A DNA stretch of 64,000 nucleotides from NCBI RefSeq assembly GCF_000187465.1, contig NZ_GL732439.1, positions 459,341 through 523,340 on the forward strand, in the 5' to 3' direction. Position 1 is the stretch's first letter. Each line of letters begins with the position of its first letter. The notes beneath the pieces are model-generated. The model had not been told where the DNA came from. It made no database searches and saw only the letters and a list, made by a program, of their open reading frames with translations. Shown here one piece after another: positions 9,288-18,696 of this stretch. The DNA is from Streptococcus infantis ATCC 700779 (GTDB lineage Bacteria; Bacillota; Bacilli; Lactobacillales; Streptococcaceae). Both the position numbers and the translations under genes were made by a program.

Positions 9288-10661
9288 ATGAATTCAGAAA
9301 ATAAACATAAAAAGAAAAGTAAAATGGAGCGTGGCTTAACAAACCGCCACGTTCAGGTTATGGCCATTGCGGGAACAATCGGGACAGGATTATTTCTCGG
9401 GGCAGGTCGCTCGATTAGTTTAACAGGGCCCTCGATTGTTTTGGTATATATGATTACGGGTGGCTTCATGTATCTTATGATGCGTGCTATCGGTGAAATG
9501 TTGTACCAGGACCCAGAGCAACACACCTTTATCAATTTTATTACTCGCTATCTTGGAAAGGGATGGGGTTACTTCTCAGTCTGGTCTTACTGGCTCTCAG
9601 TAGTCTTTATCGGTATGGCTGAGATCACAGCTATCGCTCATTATGTTCAGTTTTGGTTTCCATCCTGGCCATCTTGGTTGATTCAGGTTGTATTCCTAAC
9701 GATTTTGGGCTTGGTCAATCTGATTGCTGTTAAAATCTTTGGTGAAGTAGAATTTTGGTTTGCTATGATTAAAATTGTGGCCATCCTTGCCATGATTGCA
9801 ACAGGGGTCTTTCTAGTCTTGACTGGCTTTGAAACGCCATATGGTTCAGCAAGTCTCACCAATATTAGTGAGCAATTCTCCCTTTTCCCAAATGGAGGAA
9901 TGAACTTTGTCATGGCCTTTCAAATGGTTTTCTTTGCTTACTTGATGATTGAATTTATCGGCGTTACAACATCTGAAACCAAAGATCCTCGAAAAGTCTT
10001 ACCCAAGGCGGTTAAGGAAATTCCTTTGCGAATTATCTTTTTCTACGGTGGAGCTCTCTTAGCCATCATGTCTATTATTCCTTGGCATGAGCTTTCTGCG
10101 ACGGATTCACCATTTGTAACGGTATTTGAACTTGTTGGTCTTAAGTGGGCGGCGGCCTTGATTAACTTTGTTGTCTTGACTTCAGCAGCGTCAGCCTTGA
10201 ATTCAACTCTTTACTCAACAGGTCGTCACTTGTACCAAATTGCCCATGATTCACCAAATCGTTTCTTGAAAGCTATTAAGGCAGATACACTTTCACGCCA
10301 CAACGTTCCTCAGAATGCTATCATTGCTTCTGCGGTATTGATTGGTTTTGCAGCCTTCATCAATGTCCTTCCAGGAGTATCAGATGCCTTTGCTTTGATT
10401 ACAGCTTCTTCATCAGGTGTTTATATCGCCATCTACATCTTGGTTATGGTAGCCCATCTCAAATATCGCAAGTCAAAAGACTTTATGGCAGATGGCTATC
10501 TCATGCCCCAATATCGCTTGCTAAATCCTCTGACTATGCTCTTCTTCATCTTTGTATTCGGAACTCTCTTTTTACAGGAATCAACTGTAATGGGAGCAAG
10601 AGGTTCAGCTATCTGGATTGTTGCTTTTGGTATTTATAGCCAATGGAAATTTAGAAAATAA
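9288..10661 (+). CDS. Amino acid permease, APC superfamily (AAT type)
   Basis: A 457-residue protein with about 12 membrane helices. The AAT signature is at the N-terminus: MERGLTNRHVQVMAIAGTIG and GTGLFLGAGRSI (residues about 13-43). Such permeases import amino acids in symport with protons. The nearest characterised types are CycA/LysP-like, but the exact substrate is not readable. The gene stands alone between two terminators, with SD AAGGAG. Confidence 0.88.
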   Translation: MNSENKHKKKSKMERGLTNRHVQVMAIAGTIGTGLFLGAGRSISLTGPSIVLVYMITGGFMYLMMRAIGEMLYQDPEQHTFINFITRYLGKGWGYFSVWSYWLSVVFIGMAEITAIAHYVQFWFPSWPSWLIQVVFLTILGLVNLIAVKIFGEVEFWFAMIKIVAILAMIATGVFLVLTGFETPYGSASLTNISEQFSLFPNGGMNFVMAFQMVFFAYLMIEFIGVTTSETKDPRKVLPKAVKEIPLRIIFFYGGALLAIMSIIPWHELSATDSPFVTVFELVGLKWAAALINFVVLTSAASALNSTLYSTGRHLYQIAHDSPNRFLKAIKADTLSRHNVPQNAIIASAVLIGFAAFINVLPGVSDAFALITASSSGVYIAIYILVMVAHLKYRKSKDFMADGYLMPQYRLLNPLTMLFFIFVFGTLFLQESTVMGARGSAIWIVAFGIYSQWKFRK

Positions 10662-10669
10662 GTTATAAG

Positions 10670-10697
10670 CTCATCAACTCAGGTTGATGAGTTTTCT
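10670..10697 (+). terminator. Terminator after the permease
   Basis: Perfect 9-bp stem CTCATCAAC / GTTGATGAG with a TCAG loop and TTTTCT tail. Confidence 0.85.
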
Positions 10698-10700
10698 AGT

Positions 10701-10729
10701 TTGACAGCTCTTGGTAATAAGACTATAAT
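10701..10729 (+). promoter_or_regulatory. sigma-A promoter for the acetyltransferase at 10760
   Basis: TTGACA-17-TATAAT, an exact consensus promoter directly after the terminator. Confidence 0.85.
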
Positions 10730-10759
10730 CAAGCTATAAGTATCTTCGAGGAGGTTTGG

Positions 10760-11170
10760 ATGCAGGTAAGATTGGAAAATACAGAATCTCAGAAATCGCA
10801 AATTATAGGAGACTTGATTCGCTCCTATAATCGTTCAAAAAGAGAAGTTGCTGAAAGTGAGCCACTAAACCTTTATGTCGAAGATGAACATGGTGAAATC
10901 ATGGCTGGATTAGTAGCAGAGACTTTCGGGAATTGGTTAGAAATTGAGTATTTGTTTGTGAAGGAGGACTTGCGAGGGCAAGGAATCGGCTCCCAACTAT
11001 TGCAGCAAGCAGAAAGTGAAGCTAAAAAGAGAAACTGTCGCTTTGCTTTTGTGAATACCTATCAGTTTCAAGCACCAGGCTTTTATCAAAAGCAAGGCTA
11101 CAAGGAAGTTTTTACCTTAAAAGATTATCCCTACACTGGACAAAGGCACTATTATCAAAAAGATTTGTAA
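10760..11170 (+). CDS. GNAT family N-acetyltransferase
   Basis: A 136-residue compact GNAT enzyme. Motif A is VKEDLRGQGIGSQLL (residues about 68-82), followed by a Cys-Arg-Phe strand and a C-terminal Tyr-rich segment with YQKQGYKEV. It has its own consensus promoter, SD GAGGAGG and terminator, so it is a one-gene unit. Substrate unknown. Confidence 0.88.
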   Translation: MQVRLENTESQKSQIIGDLIRSYNRSKREVAESEPLNLYVEDEHGEIMAGLVAETFGNWLEIEYLFVKEDLRGQGIGSQLLQQAESEAKKRNCRFAFVNTYQFQAPGFYQKQGYKEVFTLKDYPYTGQRHYYQKDL

Positions 11171-11174
11171 ACAG

Positions 11175-11209
11175 AAAACTCTCTATCATGTAAGTGGTAG
11201 AGTTTTTTT
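11175..11209 (+). terminator. Terminator after the acetyltransferase
   Basis: Stem AAAACTCT / AGAGTTTT followed by further T residues. Confidence 0.75.
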
Positions 11210-11242
11210 GTAAAAAAAATCTCACAAAATGACAGATATATA

Positions 11243-11270
11243 TTGCATAATGTAAAATATATGATATAAT
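11243..11270 (+). promoter_or_regulatory. Promoter of the XRE/membrane gene pair
   Basis: TTGCAT-16-TATAAT, 50 nt before the GTG start. Confidence 0.55.
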
Positions 11271-11319
11271 AAAGTTGAAAAAAGAAGCGCAACTTTTAAA
11301 ATAAAGGAGGAGGTAACAA

Positions 11320-11529
11320 GTGGCTAAGAATTTAAAATTAAAGTTAGCTCGAGTGGAGCTTGACATGACACAAGGTGATTTGGCAGAAGCTGTGGGTGTC
11401 ACTCGGCAGACTATCGGCTTGATAGAAGCTGGCAAGTACAATCCTTCGCTTTCACTTTGCCAATCCATTTGCAGGTGCTTAGGGAAAACGCTGGATCAAT
11501 TATTTTGGGAGGAAGAAGATGAAAAATAA
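11320..11529 (+). CDS. Small XRE-family transcriptional regulator
   Basis: A 69-residue single-domain Cro/C1 helix-turn-helix protein (MTQGDLAEAVGVTRQTIGLI and following, residues about 15-50), of the short YozG-like type that is mostly DNA-binding domain. The start is GTG behind a very strong AAAGGAGGAGGT. It overlaps the following membrane-protein gene by 11 bp. In firmicutes such small regulators are often paired with a membrane protein that may modulate them or be controlled by them; that relation is inference here. Confidence 0.88.
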   Translation: MAKNLKLKLARVELDMTQGDLAEAVGVTRQTIGLIEAGKYNPSLSLCQSICRCLGKTLDQLFWEEEDEK

Positions 11530-12007
11530 ATTTTTTTATTATCAATTATTGGATGAAAGAGAAGAACAACTGATGAATAAAGCAGGAGCAGAAAGTTTCC
11601 ATATCACTATCGTTTTCTTGCTTTTATCTTATATGATTGCTATATTAGCACCAAGTCTTTTTAATCCGACTATGGTTCTCAGCATTAACATTATTGGACT
11701 TTTTTACTTCTTCAACCGGGCGAGAAACCTCGGTGCGACCTACTATAGTCGTTTTCATTTTACGATTTTGGGATGTCTATTAATGACACTACTAATCACA
11801 ACTATTATAATGTTGCAAAACTACCAGTTCAATATAGAGATTTATCAGCACAATCCATTAAACTTCAAATACCTTTTTGCTTGGTGCTTTACCTATCTCT
11901 TTTATCTTCCTTGGGTCTTTCTTGGAAACCTAGGTTTAAAGAGTTATGGTGAATGGGCTCAGAAAAAGTTTGAGAAAGATATGGATGAACTTGAGAGTAT
12001 GGAATAG
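11519..12007 (+). CDS. Four-helix membrane protein partnered with the XRE regulator
   Basis: A 162-residue protein with four predicted membrane helices (residues about 27-47, 51-69, 85-104, 120-142) and a charged C-terminal tail ending in Asp/Glu. No family name is assigned. Its start lies inside the end of the XRE gene, so the two are translationally coupled. It may sense a membrane signal for the regulator or be its regulated product. Confidence 0.75.
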   Translation: MKNKFFYYQLLDEREEQLMNKAGAESFHITIVFLLLSYMIAILAPSLFNPTMVLSINIIGLFYFFNRARNLGATYYSRFHFTILGCLLMTLLITTIIMLQNYQFNIEIYQHNPLNFKYLFAWCFTYLFYLPWVFLGNLGLKSYGEWAQKKFEKDMDELESME

Positions 12008-12039
12008 CTTGTTAGCTTTTTATCCATCTTGGTAAAATG

Positions 12040-12048
12040 TGTTATAAT
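12040..12048 (+). promoter_or_regulatory. Extended -10 promoter of pncB-nadE
   Basis: TGTTATAAT, 67 nt before the pncB start. No clear -35. Confidence 0.5.
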
Positions 12049-12114
12049 AGTACTAATTTATGAGAAAAGAAGAAGCATTTTCATCTTTTTACAAATAAGG
12101 AAGAAGGACAGTAT

Positions 12115-13575
12115 ATGTACCAAGATGACAGTTTAACATTGCACACAGATTTGTATCAGATTAACATGATGCAGGTTTACTTCAACCAAGGAATTCATAA
12201 CAAGAAAGCGGTTTTTGAAGTTTATTTCCGCCAACAACCTTTTAAAAACGGCTACGCTGTTTTTGCAGGTTTGGAACGAATTGTGAACTACTTAGAAAAC
12301 CTGCGCTTTTCTGATAGCGATATTGCTTATTTAGAATCACTGGGTTATCATGGTGCCTTCCTGGAATATCTCCGTAATCTCAAGTTGGAATTAACTGTGC
12401 GTTCTGCTCAAGAAGGGGACTTAGTATTTGCTAATGAACCGATTGTTCAAGTGGAAGGCCCTTTGGCGCAGTGTCAATTGGTTGAAACAGCCCTCTTGAA
12501 TATTGTCAACTTTCAAACCTTGATTGCGACCAAGGCAGCTCGTATTCGCTCGGTCATTGATGATGAACCTTTGATGGAGTTTGGTACACGTCGTGCGCAA
12601 GAAATGGATGCAGCTATCTGGGGAACTCGTGCCGCCGTCATTGGTGGTGCCAATGGAACTAGTAATGTGCGTGCTGGTAAGCTCTTTGGAATTCCGGTTT
12701 TAGGGACTCACGCTCATGCCTTGGTTCAAGTCTATGGCAATGATTACCAAGCTTTCAAGGCTTATGCCTCAACTCACCGTGATTGTGTCTTTCTTGTTGA
12801 TACTTATGATACTCTTCGTATCGGTGTTCCTGCTGCCATTCAGGTTGCAAGAGAATTAGGTGACAAGATTAACTTTAAGGGTGTTCGTATTGACTCTGGT
12901 GATATCGCCTATATTTCTAAAAAAGTTCGTCAACAACTGGACGAGGCAGGATTTACGGATGCTAAGATTTATGCATCCAATGACCTTGATGAAAATACTA
13001 TCCTTAACCTCAAAATGCAAAAAGCTAAGATTGATGTCTGGGGTGTCGGGACTAAGCTCATTACAGCTTATGACCAACCAGCTCTAGGAGCAGTTTATAA
13101 GGTTGTTGCCATTGAAGATGAAAATGGTCAGATGCGCAATACTATCAAACTTTCAAACAATGCAGAGAAGGTGTCAACACCAGGTAAGAAACAAGTTTGG
13201 CGTATCACCAGCCGTGAAAAAGGCAAGTCTGAAGGTGACTACATTACTTACGATGGTGTAGATGTTACTAGTATGACGGAGATTAAGATGTTCCATCCGA
13301 CCTATACTTACATCAAGAAAACTGTCCGTAATTTTGATGCCGTTCCTCTCTTGGTAAACATCTTCAAGGACGGTAAGCTAGTCTATGATTTACCAAGTCT
13401 TCCTGAAATTCAAGCTTATGCTCGTAAGGAATTTGATAAGCTTTGGGACGAATACAAACGCGTACTTAATCCACAACATTATCCTGTTGACTTGGCTCGT
13501 GATGTATGGCAAGACAAGATGGACTTGATCGATAAGATGCGTAAGGCAGCTCTGGGCGAAGGAGAAGAAGAATGA
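12115..13575 (+). CDS. pncB: Nicotinate phosphoribosyltransferase
   Basis: A 486-residue enzyme that joins nicotinate to PRPP with ATP to give nicotinate mononucleotide, the entry of NAD salvage. Characteristic stretches are [15 protein letters not shown] at the N-terminus, [20 protein letters not shown] (about residues 155-175), [21 protein letters not shown] and [13 protein letters not shown]. Length fits the firmicute form. It overlaps nadE by ATGA, so nicotinate capture and the last NAD step are made together. PncA, which feeds it from nicotinamide, is at 22989. Confidence 0.97.
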   Translation: MYQDDSLTLHTDLYQINMMQVYFNQGIHNKKAVFEVYFRQQPFKNGYAVFAGLERIVNYLENLRFSDSDIAYLESLGYHGAFLEYLRNLKLELTVRSAQEGDLVFANEPIVQVEGPLAQCQLVETALLNIVNFQTLIATKAARIRSVIDDEPLMEFGTRRAQEMDAAIWGTRAAVIGGANGTSNVRAGKLFGIPVLGTHAHALVQVYGNDYQAFKAYASTHRDCVFLVDTYDTLRIGVPAAIQVARELGDKINFKGVRIDSGDIAYISKKVRQQLDEAGFTDAKIYASNDLDENTILNLKMQKAKIDVWGVGTKLITAYDQPALGAVYKVVAIEDENGQMRNTIKLSNNAEKVSTPGKKQVWRITSREKGKSEGDYITYDGVDVTSMTEIKMFHPTYTYIKKTVRNFDAVPLLVNIFKDGKLVYDLPSLPEIQAYARKEFDKLWDEYKRVLNPQHYPVDLARDVWQDKMDLIDKMRKAALGEGEEE

Positions 13576-14396
13576 GTTTGCAAGAGACCATTATCCAACA
13601 ATTAGGGGTTAAACCTGTCATCAATCCGCAAGAAGAAATCCGTCGTTCCATTGACTTTTTGAAAAAATACCTTAAAAAACATCCCTTCCTTAAAAGTTTT
13701 GTATTAGGAATTTCTGGTGGTCAAGACTCGACTTTAGCTGGTCGTCTTGCCCAACTAGCTATGGAAGAAATGCGAGCTGAAACCGGTGATGATTCTTATA
13801 AATTTATAGCAGTTCGCCTACCTTATGGAATTCAAGCAGATGAGGATGATGCCCAAAAAGCCCTAGCTTTTATCCAGCCAGATGTGAGTTTGGTGGTCAA
13901 TATCAAGGATTCTGTAGATGCAATGGCAGCGGCAGTAGAGGCTACTGGTAGTCCAATGTCAGACTTTAATAAAGGGAATATCAAGGCTAGAAGCCGGATG
14001 ATTGCCCAATATGCACTCGCAGGAGCTCATAGTGGAGCAGTTATTGGTACTGACCATGCTGCAGAAAATGTCACAGGTTTCTTTACCAAGTTCGGTGACG
14101 GCGGTGCAGATATTCTTCCTCTCTATCGCCTCAATAAACGCCAAGGGAAACAACTATTGAAGGAGCTCGGAGCTGATCCTGCTCTCTATGAAAAAGTACC
14201 GATTGCCGATCTAGAAGAAGAGAAACCAGGATTGGCAGATGAAGTTGCACTCGGTGTAACCTACGCAGAGATTGATGACTACCTGGAAGGTAAACAAATC
14301 AGCCAAGAAGCCAAAGCAACCATTGAAAAATGGTGGCACAAAGGCCAACACAAACGCCACCTACCAATCACAGTGTTTGATACGTTTTGGGAGTAA
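13572..14396 (+). CDS. nadE: NAD synthetase, ammonia-dependent
   Basis: A 274-residue N-type ATP pyrophosphatase. The PP-loop [14 protein letters not shown] (residues about 47-60) is clear, as are [20 protein letters not shown] (about 157-176) and the C-terminal [13 protein letters not shown]. There is no glutaminase domain, so it should use free ammonia to convert nicotinate adenine dinucleotide to NAD. Its stop codon lies in the first of three related hairpins. Confidence 0.97.
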   Translation: MSLQETIIQQLGVKPVINPQEEIRRSIDFLKKYLKKHPFLKSFVLGISGGQDSTLAGRLAQLAMEEMRAETGDDSYKFIAVRLPYGIQADEDDAQKALAFIQPDVSLVVNIKDSVDAMAAAVEATGSPMSDFNKGNIKARSRMIAQYALAGAHSGAVIGTDHAAENVTGFFTKFGDGGADILPLYRLNKRQGKQLLKELGADPALYEKVPIADLEEEKPGLADEVALGVTYAEIDDYLEGKQISQEAKATIEKWWHKGQHKRHLPITVFDTFWE

Positions 14397-14417
14397 AAAG
14401 GTCCGGGGGACCTTTTT
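14395..14417 (+). terminator. Terminator after nadE (hairpin copy 1)
   Basis: AAAAAGGTCC / GGACCTTTTT, a perfect 10-bp stem with a GGG loop; it includes the nadE stop codon. Confidence 0.85.
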
Positions 14418-14446
14418 AGCCCGAGCCTGAAAATAGAAAAGCGAGG

Positions 14447-14467
14447 AAGGTCCGGAGGACCTTTTTT
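14447..14467 (+). repeat. Related terminator-like hairpin, copy 2
   Basis: AAGGTCC-GGA-GGACCTT followed by TTTT. Same stem as copy 1, 50 bp downstream, with a matching spacer (CCGAGCCTGAAAATAGAA... against CTGAGTCTTGAAACAGGAA...). Confidence 0.7.
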
Positions 14468-14507
14468 GGCTGAGTCTTGAAACAGGAAAACGAGGAAGGT
14501 CGGTAAC

Positions 14508-14562
14508 TCGAAGAGTTCGATTTCGTAGTCACACCCCCGCAAGCCAGACAGCTACTGCGTCA
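14508..14562 (-). repeat. Intergenic repeat family, short copy A
   Basis: On the minus strand this reads GACGCAGTAG, then TTGCGGGGGTGTGAC, then TACGAAATCG and a small hairpin. The longer copy at 56404-56640 carries the same blocks in the same order, so this looks like an internally deleted member of one family. Confidence 0.55.
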
Positions 14563-14643
14563 TAAAATTAGAGGAAACTGTTGTTTTCTCAATGTTTATG
14601 AGTAAAGTGTTTTTACCCTGATCCTAGAAATAAGAAAACTAAG

Positions 14644-14663
14644 AAGGTCCAGTGGACCTTTTT
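14644..14663 (+). repeat. Related terminator-like hairpin, copy 3
   Basis: AAGGTCC-AGT-GGACCTT then TTT, the same stem as copies 1 and 2. The rest of 14397-14698 holds no gene. Copy 3 is followed by AAATAGAAAGCGAG, like the spacers of the other copies, and that spacer supplies the weak SD of the next gene. Confidence 0.65.
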
Positions 14664-14698
14664 AGCTTGAACATTCAAATAGAAAGCGAGTTACGATT

Positions 14699-15241
14699 AT
14701 GAAAGCACTAGGTACACAAATTATAGAAACTGAACGATTGATTTTGAGGAGATTTGTGGAAGGTGATGCTCGAGCCATGTTTGATAATTGGGCTTCACGC
14801 TCAGAAAATCTGACCTATGTGACTTGGAATCCACACCTGAATGTCGAACAGACTCGAAATTCTATTGGCAATTGGGTAAAATCCTATGACAATCCAAATT
14901 ACTACAAATGGGCCATTAGTCTCAAAGAAAATCCAGACTATGTCATTGGAGATATTAGTCTGGTCAGTGTGGATGAAGAAAACTCTAGCTGTGAGATCGG
15001 ATATATCTTAGGAATGGACTACTGGGGACGAGGAAGCATGACAGAAGCCTTGAAAGCAGTTTTATCATACTGTCTGGATGAGATTGAATTTAAAGAGGTT
15101 AATGCCTGCTATGCAAGTTTAAACCCAGCATCTGGTCGTGTGATGGAAAAGGCTGGTATGACTTTTTGGAAGACGATTCCAAATGCAGTTGAACGAAAAG
15201 GTTATATCGCTGATAAAATTTATTATCAAATCAAAAAATAA
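14699..15241 (+). CDS. GNAT acetyltransferase, RimJ/RimL type
   Basis: A 180-residue acetyltransferase. IIETERLILRRFVEGDARAM at the N-terminus and GYILGMDYWGRGSMTEALKAVL (residues about 100-121) are typical of the RimJ/RimL branch, whose members acetylate protein N-termini or small amines. The terminal part NPASGRVMEKAGM is also family-like. SD is weak (AAAGCGAG). It ends in a terminator shared with pepQ on the other strand. Confidence 0.87.
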   Translation: MKALGTQIIETERLILRRFVEGDARAMFDNWASRSENLTYVTWNPHLNVEQTRNSIGNWVKSYDNPNYYKWAISLKENPDYVIGDISLVSVDEENSSCEIGYILGMDYWGRGSMTEALKAVLSYCLDEIEFKEVNACYASLNPASGRVMEKAGMTFWKTIPNAVERKGYIADKIYYQIKK

Positions 15242-15275
15242 GATGGAAAGTTAAGCTTTTCCATCTTATTTTTTG
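15240..15275. terminator. Bidirectional terminator between the acetyltransferase and pepQ
   Basis: AAGATGGAAAG / CTTTTCCATCTT with T-rich tails on both strands (one bulge). Confidence 0.75.
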
Positions 15276-15286
15276 TAATATACTTT

Positions 15287-16369
15287 TTAATCAAAATAAA
15301 GCAAATCTTTGCTGGTGTTTGTAAAGAGGTCGAAGCCATCCTTCGTAACAACACCGCAATCTTCGATACGGACACCGACTTTACCAGGGATGTAGATACC
15401 AGGCTCAACTGAGAAGCACATGCCTTCTTCGATAACCATGTCGTTTCCTTCCATGATAGATGGGAATTCGTGGACATCCATACCGATACCGTGACCGAGA
15501 CGGTGATTGAAGTACTCACCGTAACCAGCTTTTTCAATCACTTCACGAGCTGCACGGTCAACTTCATGAGCTGTCACACCAGGTTTGATAAAGTCAAGGG
15601 CAGCTTGTTGGGCTTCAAGAGTCAAGTTGTAAATATCTTTCTTAAATTGGTCTGGTTTACCAACAGCGACTGTACGAGTCATATCTGATGCATAACCATT
15701 GACCATCACACCAAGGTCAAAGAGGAGAAGTGCATTGTTTTCAACCTTGTTAGCTCCAGGAATACCATGTGGATTCGCAGCATTATCACCAGTCAAAACC
15801 ATGGTGTCGAAGCTCATTTCATAGCCTTCACGTTTCATAGCAAAATCGATTTGCGCAATGATATCAGTTTCCGTATTATCAAGAGAGATATTGTCAAAAC
15901 CAACTTTAACAGACTTGTCGGCGTAAATACCCGCTACCATCATCTTTTGCACTTCGTCTGCTGATTTGATCAAGCGCATCCGTTGGATCAATGGAGTCAA
16001 GTTCTCAAACTCAGCACTTTCAAAGACAGTTTTCAAACCGTGGTATTTAGTCAAGATGAGATTGTCAAACTCAACTGCTACACGTTTGAAATCAAGCTGT
16101 GGCAAGGCGTTTTGAATCTTCTTCCAAGGGTTTTCAGAGTCCACATAACCGACGACTGGGAATGAAACAGTGCTAGTTGCACGCTCAACCTCAAGGGCTG
16201 GCACAAAGAGAAGTGGTTCCTGGTCTCCAAGGACAAAGAGGAACATTTGGCGTTCGTGTGGATCACTGTAAAAACCAGTGAGGTAATTGATAGTGACGGG
16301 GTCAGATACGACAGCGACGTCTAACTTTTCAGATTCGAGATATGTTACAATTTGTTGTAATTTAGACAT
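15287..16369 (-). CDS. pepQ: Xaa-Pro dipeptidase (M24 metallopeptidase)
   Basis: A 360-residue pita-bread peptidase that cleaves X-Pro dipeptides in the cytoplasm. The N-terminal creatinase-like domain includes DPVTINYLTGFYSDPHERQ. Metal ligands can be read as D and D in LFDLGVMVNGYASDMTRTV, H in HRLGHGIGMDVHE, E in EGMCFSVEPGIY and E in GVRIEDCGVV. SD GAAGGTAAC lies before the ATG. It is transcribed in the same direction as murT-gatD but separated from it by a terminator. Confidence 0.95.
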   Translation of the reverse strand: MSKLQQIVTYLESEKLDVAVVSDPVTINYLTGFYSDPHERQMFLFVLGDQEPLLFVPALEVERATSTVSFPVVGYVDSENPWKKIQNALPQLDFKRVAVEFDNLILTKYHGLKTVFESAEFENLTPLIQRMRLIKSADEVQKMMVAGIYADKSVKVGFDNISLDNTETDIIAQIDFAMKREGYEMSFDTMVLTGDNAANPHGIPGANKVENNALLLFDLGVMVNGYASDMTRTVAVGKPDQFKKDIYNLTLEAQQAALDFIKPGVTAHEVDRAAREVIEKAGYGEYFNHRLGHGIGMDVHEFPSIMEGNDMVIEEGMCFSVEPGIYIPGKVGVRIEDCGVVTKDGFDLFTNTSKDLLYFD

Positions 16370-16442
16370 ATGTTACCTTCTTTCTACCCTCTATTTTTGC
16401 AAAAAATAGTAGAAAATGCAAGAGAGAAGAGGAAAAGAGCCT

Positions 16443-16476
16443 AAAAAAATTCCAACAGCTAATAGCATGTTGGAAT
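16443..16476 (-). terminator. Terminator after gatD
   Basis: ATTCCAACA / TGTTGGAAT, perfect 9-bp stem, followed on the minus strand by TTTTTTT. Confidence 0.85.
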
Positions 16477-16483
16477 AGAAAGA

Positions 16484-17266
16484 TTAGTTGAATTCTGCCT
16501 TACTTTTCACATCGCTGTATTCTTCAGCGACTTCTTGGCCAAGGATATCCTCATAAGCTGGAAGGTCGATGTCCTGACCATATTTTTTCTTAAGAGCAGT
16601 AGTGACCAAGCGATAGGCTAGATTTGCATTACGAGATAAGATAGGCCCGTGGAAATAAGAACCGAAAACATTTTTATAGTGGACACCTTCACCGACCTTT
16701 TCTTCGTTGTTTCCATTTCCGTAAACAACCTGTCCCAGTGGTTTTTGGTCATCTGAGAGGAAGGTGCGACCTTGGTGGTTCTCAAATCCATAGTAGGTTT
16801 CATCGAATTCTTCATTATGAATTTTAATATCACCGATAAAGCGGTTATTGGTTTGGTTGAGTGTGTAGTGTCCCATAACACCGAGGCCTTCGATGCGTCT
16901 TCCGGAAGCCTCTATATAATATTGTCCCAATAGTTGAAAACCACCACAGATAGCAAGAACGACACCATCATTTTGGATAAAGTTATCGATACTTTCTTTT
17001 TTGGCAGGCAAATCACCAGCAATGATACTTTGTTCAAAGTCTTGGCCACCGCCGAAAAAGGCAATATCGTAATGATGTTCATCGAAATTATCATGAAGCG
17101 AAACGATATCAACTGTTACATGTGCACCCAGCTTTTCAGCGACGTACTTGAGCATGAGGATATTCCCATTATCTCCGTAGGTGTTCATGAGATTCCCATA
17201 GAGGTGGGCGATATTTAGTTGGTAAGGATAATTGCCGTCTTTTGAGGAAAGTGAAGTATAAACCAT
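16484..17266 (-). CDS. gatD: Lipid II isoglutaminyl synthase, glutamine amidotransferase subunit GatD
   Basis: A 260-residue class I glutamine amidotransferase of the CobB/CobQ-like type. The nucleophile region is [13 protein letters not shown] (Cys near residue 105) and the later [16 protein letters not shown] holds a probable catalytic His. With MurT it amidates the alpha-carboxyl of D-Glu2 in lipid II to D-isoglutamine, needed for wall cross-linking in pneumococci. Its ATG overlaps the murT stop by one base (TAATG), so the subunits are made together. Confidence 0.95.
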   Translation of the reverse strand: MVYTSLSSKDGNYPYQLNIAHLYGNLMNTYGDNGNILMLKYVAEKLGAHVTVDIVSLHDNFDEHHYDIAFFGGGQDFEQSIIAGDLPAKKESIDNFIQNDGVVLAICGGFQLLGQYYIEASGRRIEGLGVMGHYTLNQTNNRFIGDIKIHNEEFDETYYGFENHQGRTFLSDDQKPLGQVVYGNGNNEEKVGEGVHYKNVFGSYFHGPILSRNANLAYRLVTTALKKKYGQDIDLPAYEDILGQEVAEEYSDVKSKAEFN

Positions 17267-18609
17267 TAGTTCATCTCCTTTCTAACAATCTGACGATTTG
17301 CTAGTAATTCTCTGAATTCCAGCATAGCCGTATATGTCGCAAGGATATAGGCATGCTTGCAGTCTTGGGCTTTGATCGTTTTGAGAACTTGTTCCAGGCT
17401 ACTTGTTTCAGTGATCTTGTCAGCTGGATAGCCAGTAACACGTAGACGACGAGCAATTTCAGAATGACGAACTCCACCCGCATTGATCTCAGGAATGTCC
17501 ATACCAGTAATTTGCTCAAAGTCAGCATCCCAAATCCAGCTGGTATCAATCCCGTCTGCATAATTTGCATTGAGGAGAACAGATAGACTAAATGGGTAAG
17601 GAGCTAGTTTGATCATTTCGATGGCCTGGGTAGCACCAACAGGATTTTTAATAAGAACCAGTGTGCATTCCTTGTCACCGATATGGAAAGTTTCTTGGCG
17701 ACCGAAAACAGCTCGACTCTTGTCAAATCCTTGTTTAATCAGTTGAGAATCAGCGCCTAGGTAACGAGCGATAGCAACTGCAGCCAGAGCATTGTAGATG
17801 TTGTAGAGACCACCGATTTGAATACCATATTCCTGACCATCAATAACAAAGCGAGAACGATTGTTGGTCAACTCAACCAATTCTGTCAGACGGTAGTCCA
17901 AGTCAGGACGTTTACATCCACAATTTTCACAGATATAAGCTCCCAAGTTAGCATAAGTATTGAGTTCATATTTCAGAATACTTTGACATTCAGGGCAGAG
18001 AATACCTTCAGTATTGTAGTGAGCAAGTTGCGCTGGACCTTTTTCTAGATCAAAACCAAAATACTGAACAGGATTTGAAATTGCAGGCTTGTAGAAAAGC
18101 GGACTATCACCGTTTAGCAGAACAGTAGCAGTAGGAACTTTTCGAATAGCGTCCAAAATCATCTTGTAGGTCGTATAGATCTCACCGTATCGGTCCATCT
18201 GATCGCGGAAGATATTAGTGATAACGAAAAGACTAGGCTGGATATAGTCACAGATATGTGAGAGACTAGCTTCGTCGATTTCAAGTACTGCTATATTTTT
18301 TCCAGTTTTTGAAGATTTTGCAGTCAAGAAAGTAGTCGTAATCCCTGTGATCATGTTGGCACCACTTGGATTGGTTAACACTTGACCATAAATTTCCTTT
18401 AGGATACCGACAGTGAGAGCGGTTGTCAAGGTTTTTCCATTGGTACCAGTTATCACAACAATCTCGTAGTTCTTCGCTAAATTTTGTAGAATATCTTTAT
18501 CAAATTGAAGGGCAAGTTTTCCAGGCAGCGTACTTCCACGTCCAAGACGACTCAAAATAAAATGAGAAGAACGCCCAGCAAGAAGGCCCAAAGTAGTTTT
18601 TAATTTCAT
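17266..18609 (-). CDS. murT: Lipid II isoglutaminyl synthase, Mur-ligase-like subunit MurT
   Basis: A 447-residue protein with the Mur-ligase ATP site [20 protein letters not shown] (about residues 51-70). Inserted in the central domain is a four-cysteine zinc ribbon (CPEC ... CENC, residues about 205-230), the hallmark of MurT. It activates D-Glu of lipid II for amidation by ammonia channelled from GatD. The start codon lies 6 nt after an extended -10 box on the minus strand, so the transcript may have no leader. Confidence 0.95.
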   Translation of the reverse strand: MKLKTTLGLLAGRSSHFILSRLGRGSTLPGKLALQFDKDILQNLAKNYEIVVITGTNGKTLTTALTVGILKEIYGQVLTNPSGANMITGITTTFLTAKSSKTGKNIAVLEIDEASLSHICDYIQPSLFVITNIFRDQMDRYGEIYTTYKMILDAIRKVPTATVLLNGDSPLFYKPAISNPVQYFGFDLEKGPAQLAHYNTEGILCPECQSILKYELNTYANLGAYICENCGCKRPDLDYRLTELVELTNNRSRFVIDGQEYGIQIGGLYNIYNALAAVAIARYLGADSQLIKQGFDKSRAVFGRQETFHIGDKECTLVLIKNPVGATQAIEMIKLAPYPFSLSVLLNANYADGIDTSWIWDADFEQITGMDIPEINAGGVRHSEIARRLRVTGYPADKITETSSLEQVLKTIKAQDCKHAYILATYTAMLEFRELLANRQIVRKEMN

Positions 18610-18615
18610 GTTTCT

Positions 18616-18624
18616 ATTATATCA
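18616..18624 (-). promoter_or_regulatory. Extended -10 promoter of murT-gatD, immediately before the ATG
   Basis: Minus-strand TGATATAAT with 6 nt (AGAAAC) to the murT ATG at 18609. The -35 is weak. No SD fits between the -10 and the start. Confidence 0.6.
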
Positions 18625-18660
18625 TAAATGCTGGAAAAGACAGATTTGAGATTTTAGAAA

Positions 18661-18690
18661 AAGAAAAACAGCCCGCTATCGGACTGCTTT
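18661..18690 (-). terminator. Terminator after the disulfide oxidoreductase
   Basis: Minus strand CAGTCCG-ATAG-CGGGCTG followed by TTTTTCTTTTT. Confidence 0.8.
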
Positions 18691-18696
18691 CTATAA

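Noticed and set aside
12860-13087. ORFs of 73-75 residues within pncB on both strands
   Set aside because: Out-of-frame shadows inside a confident gene.
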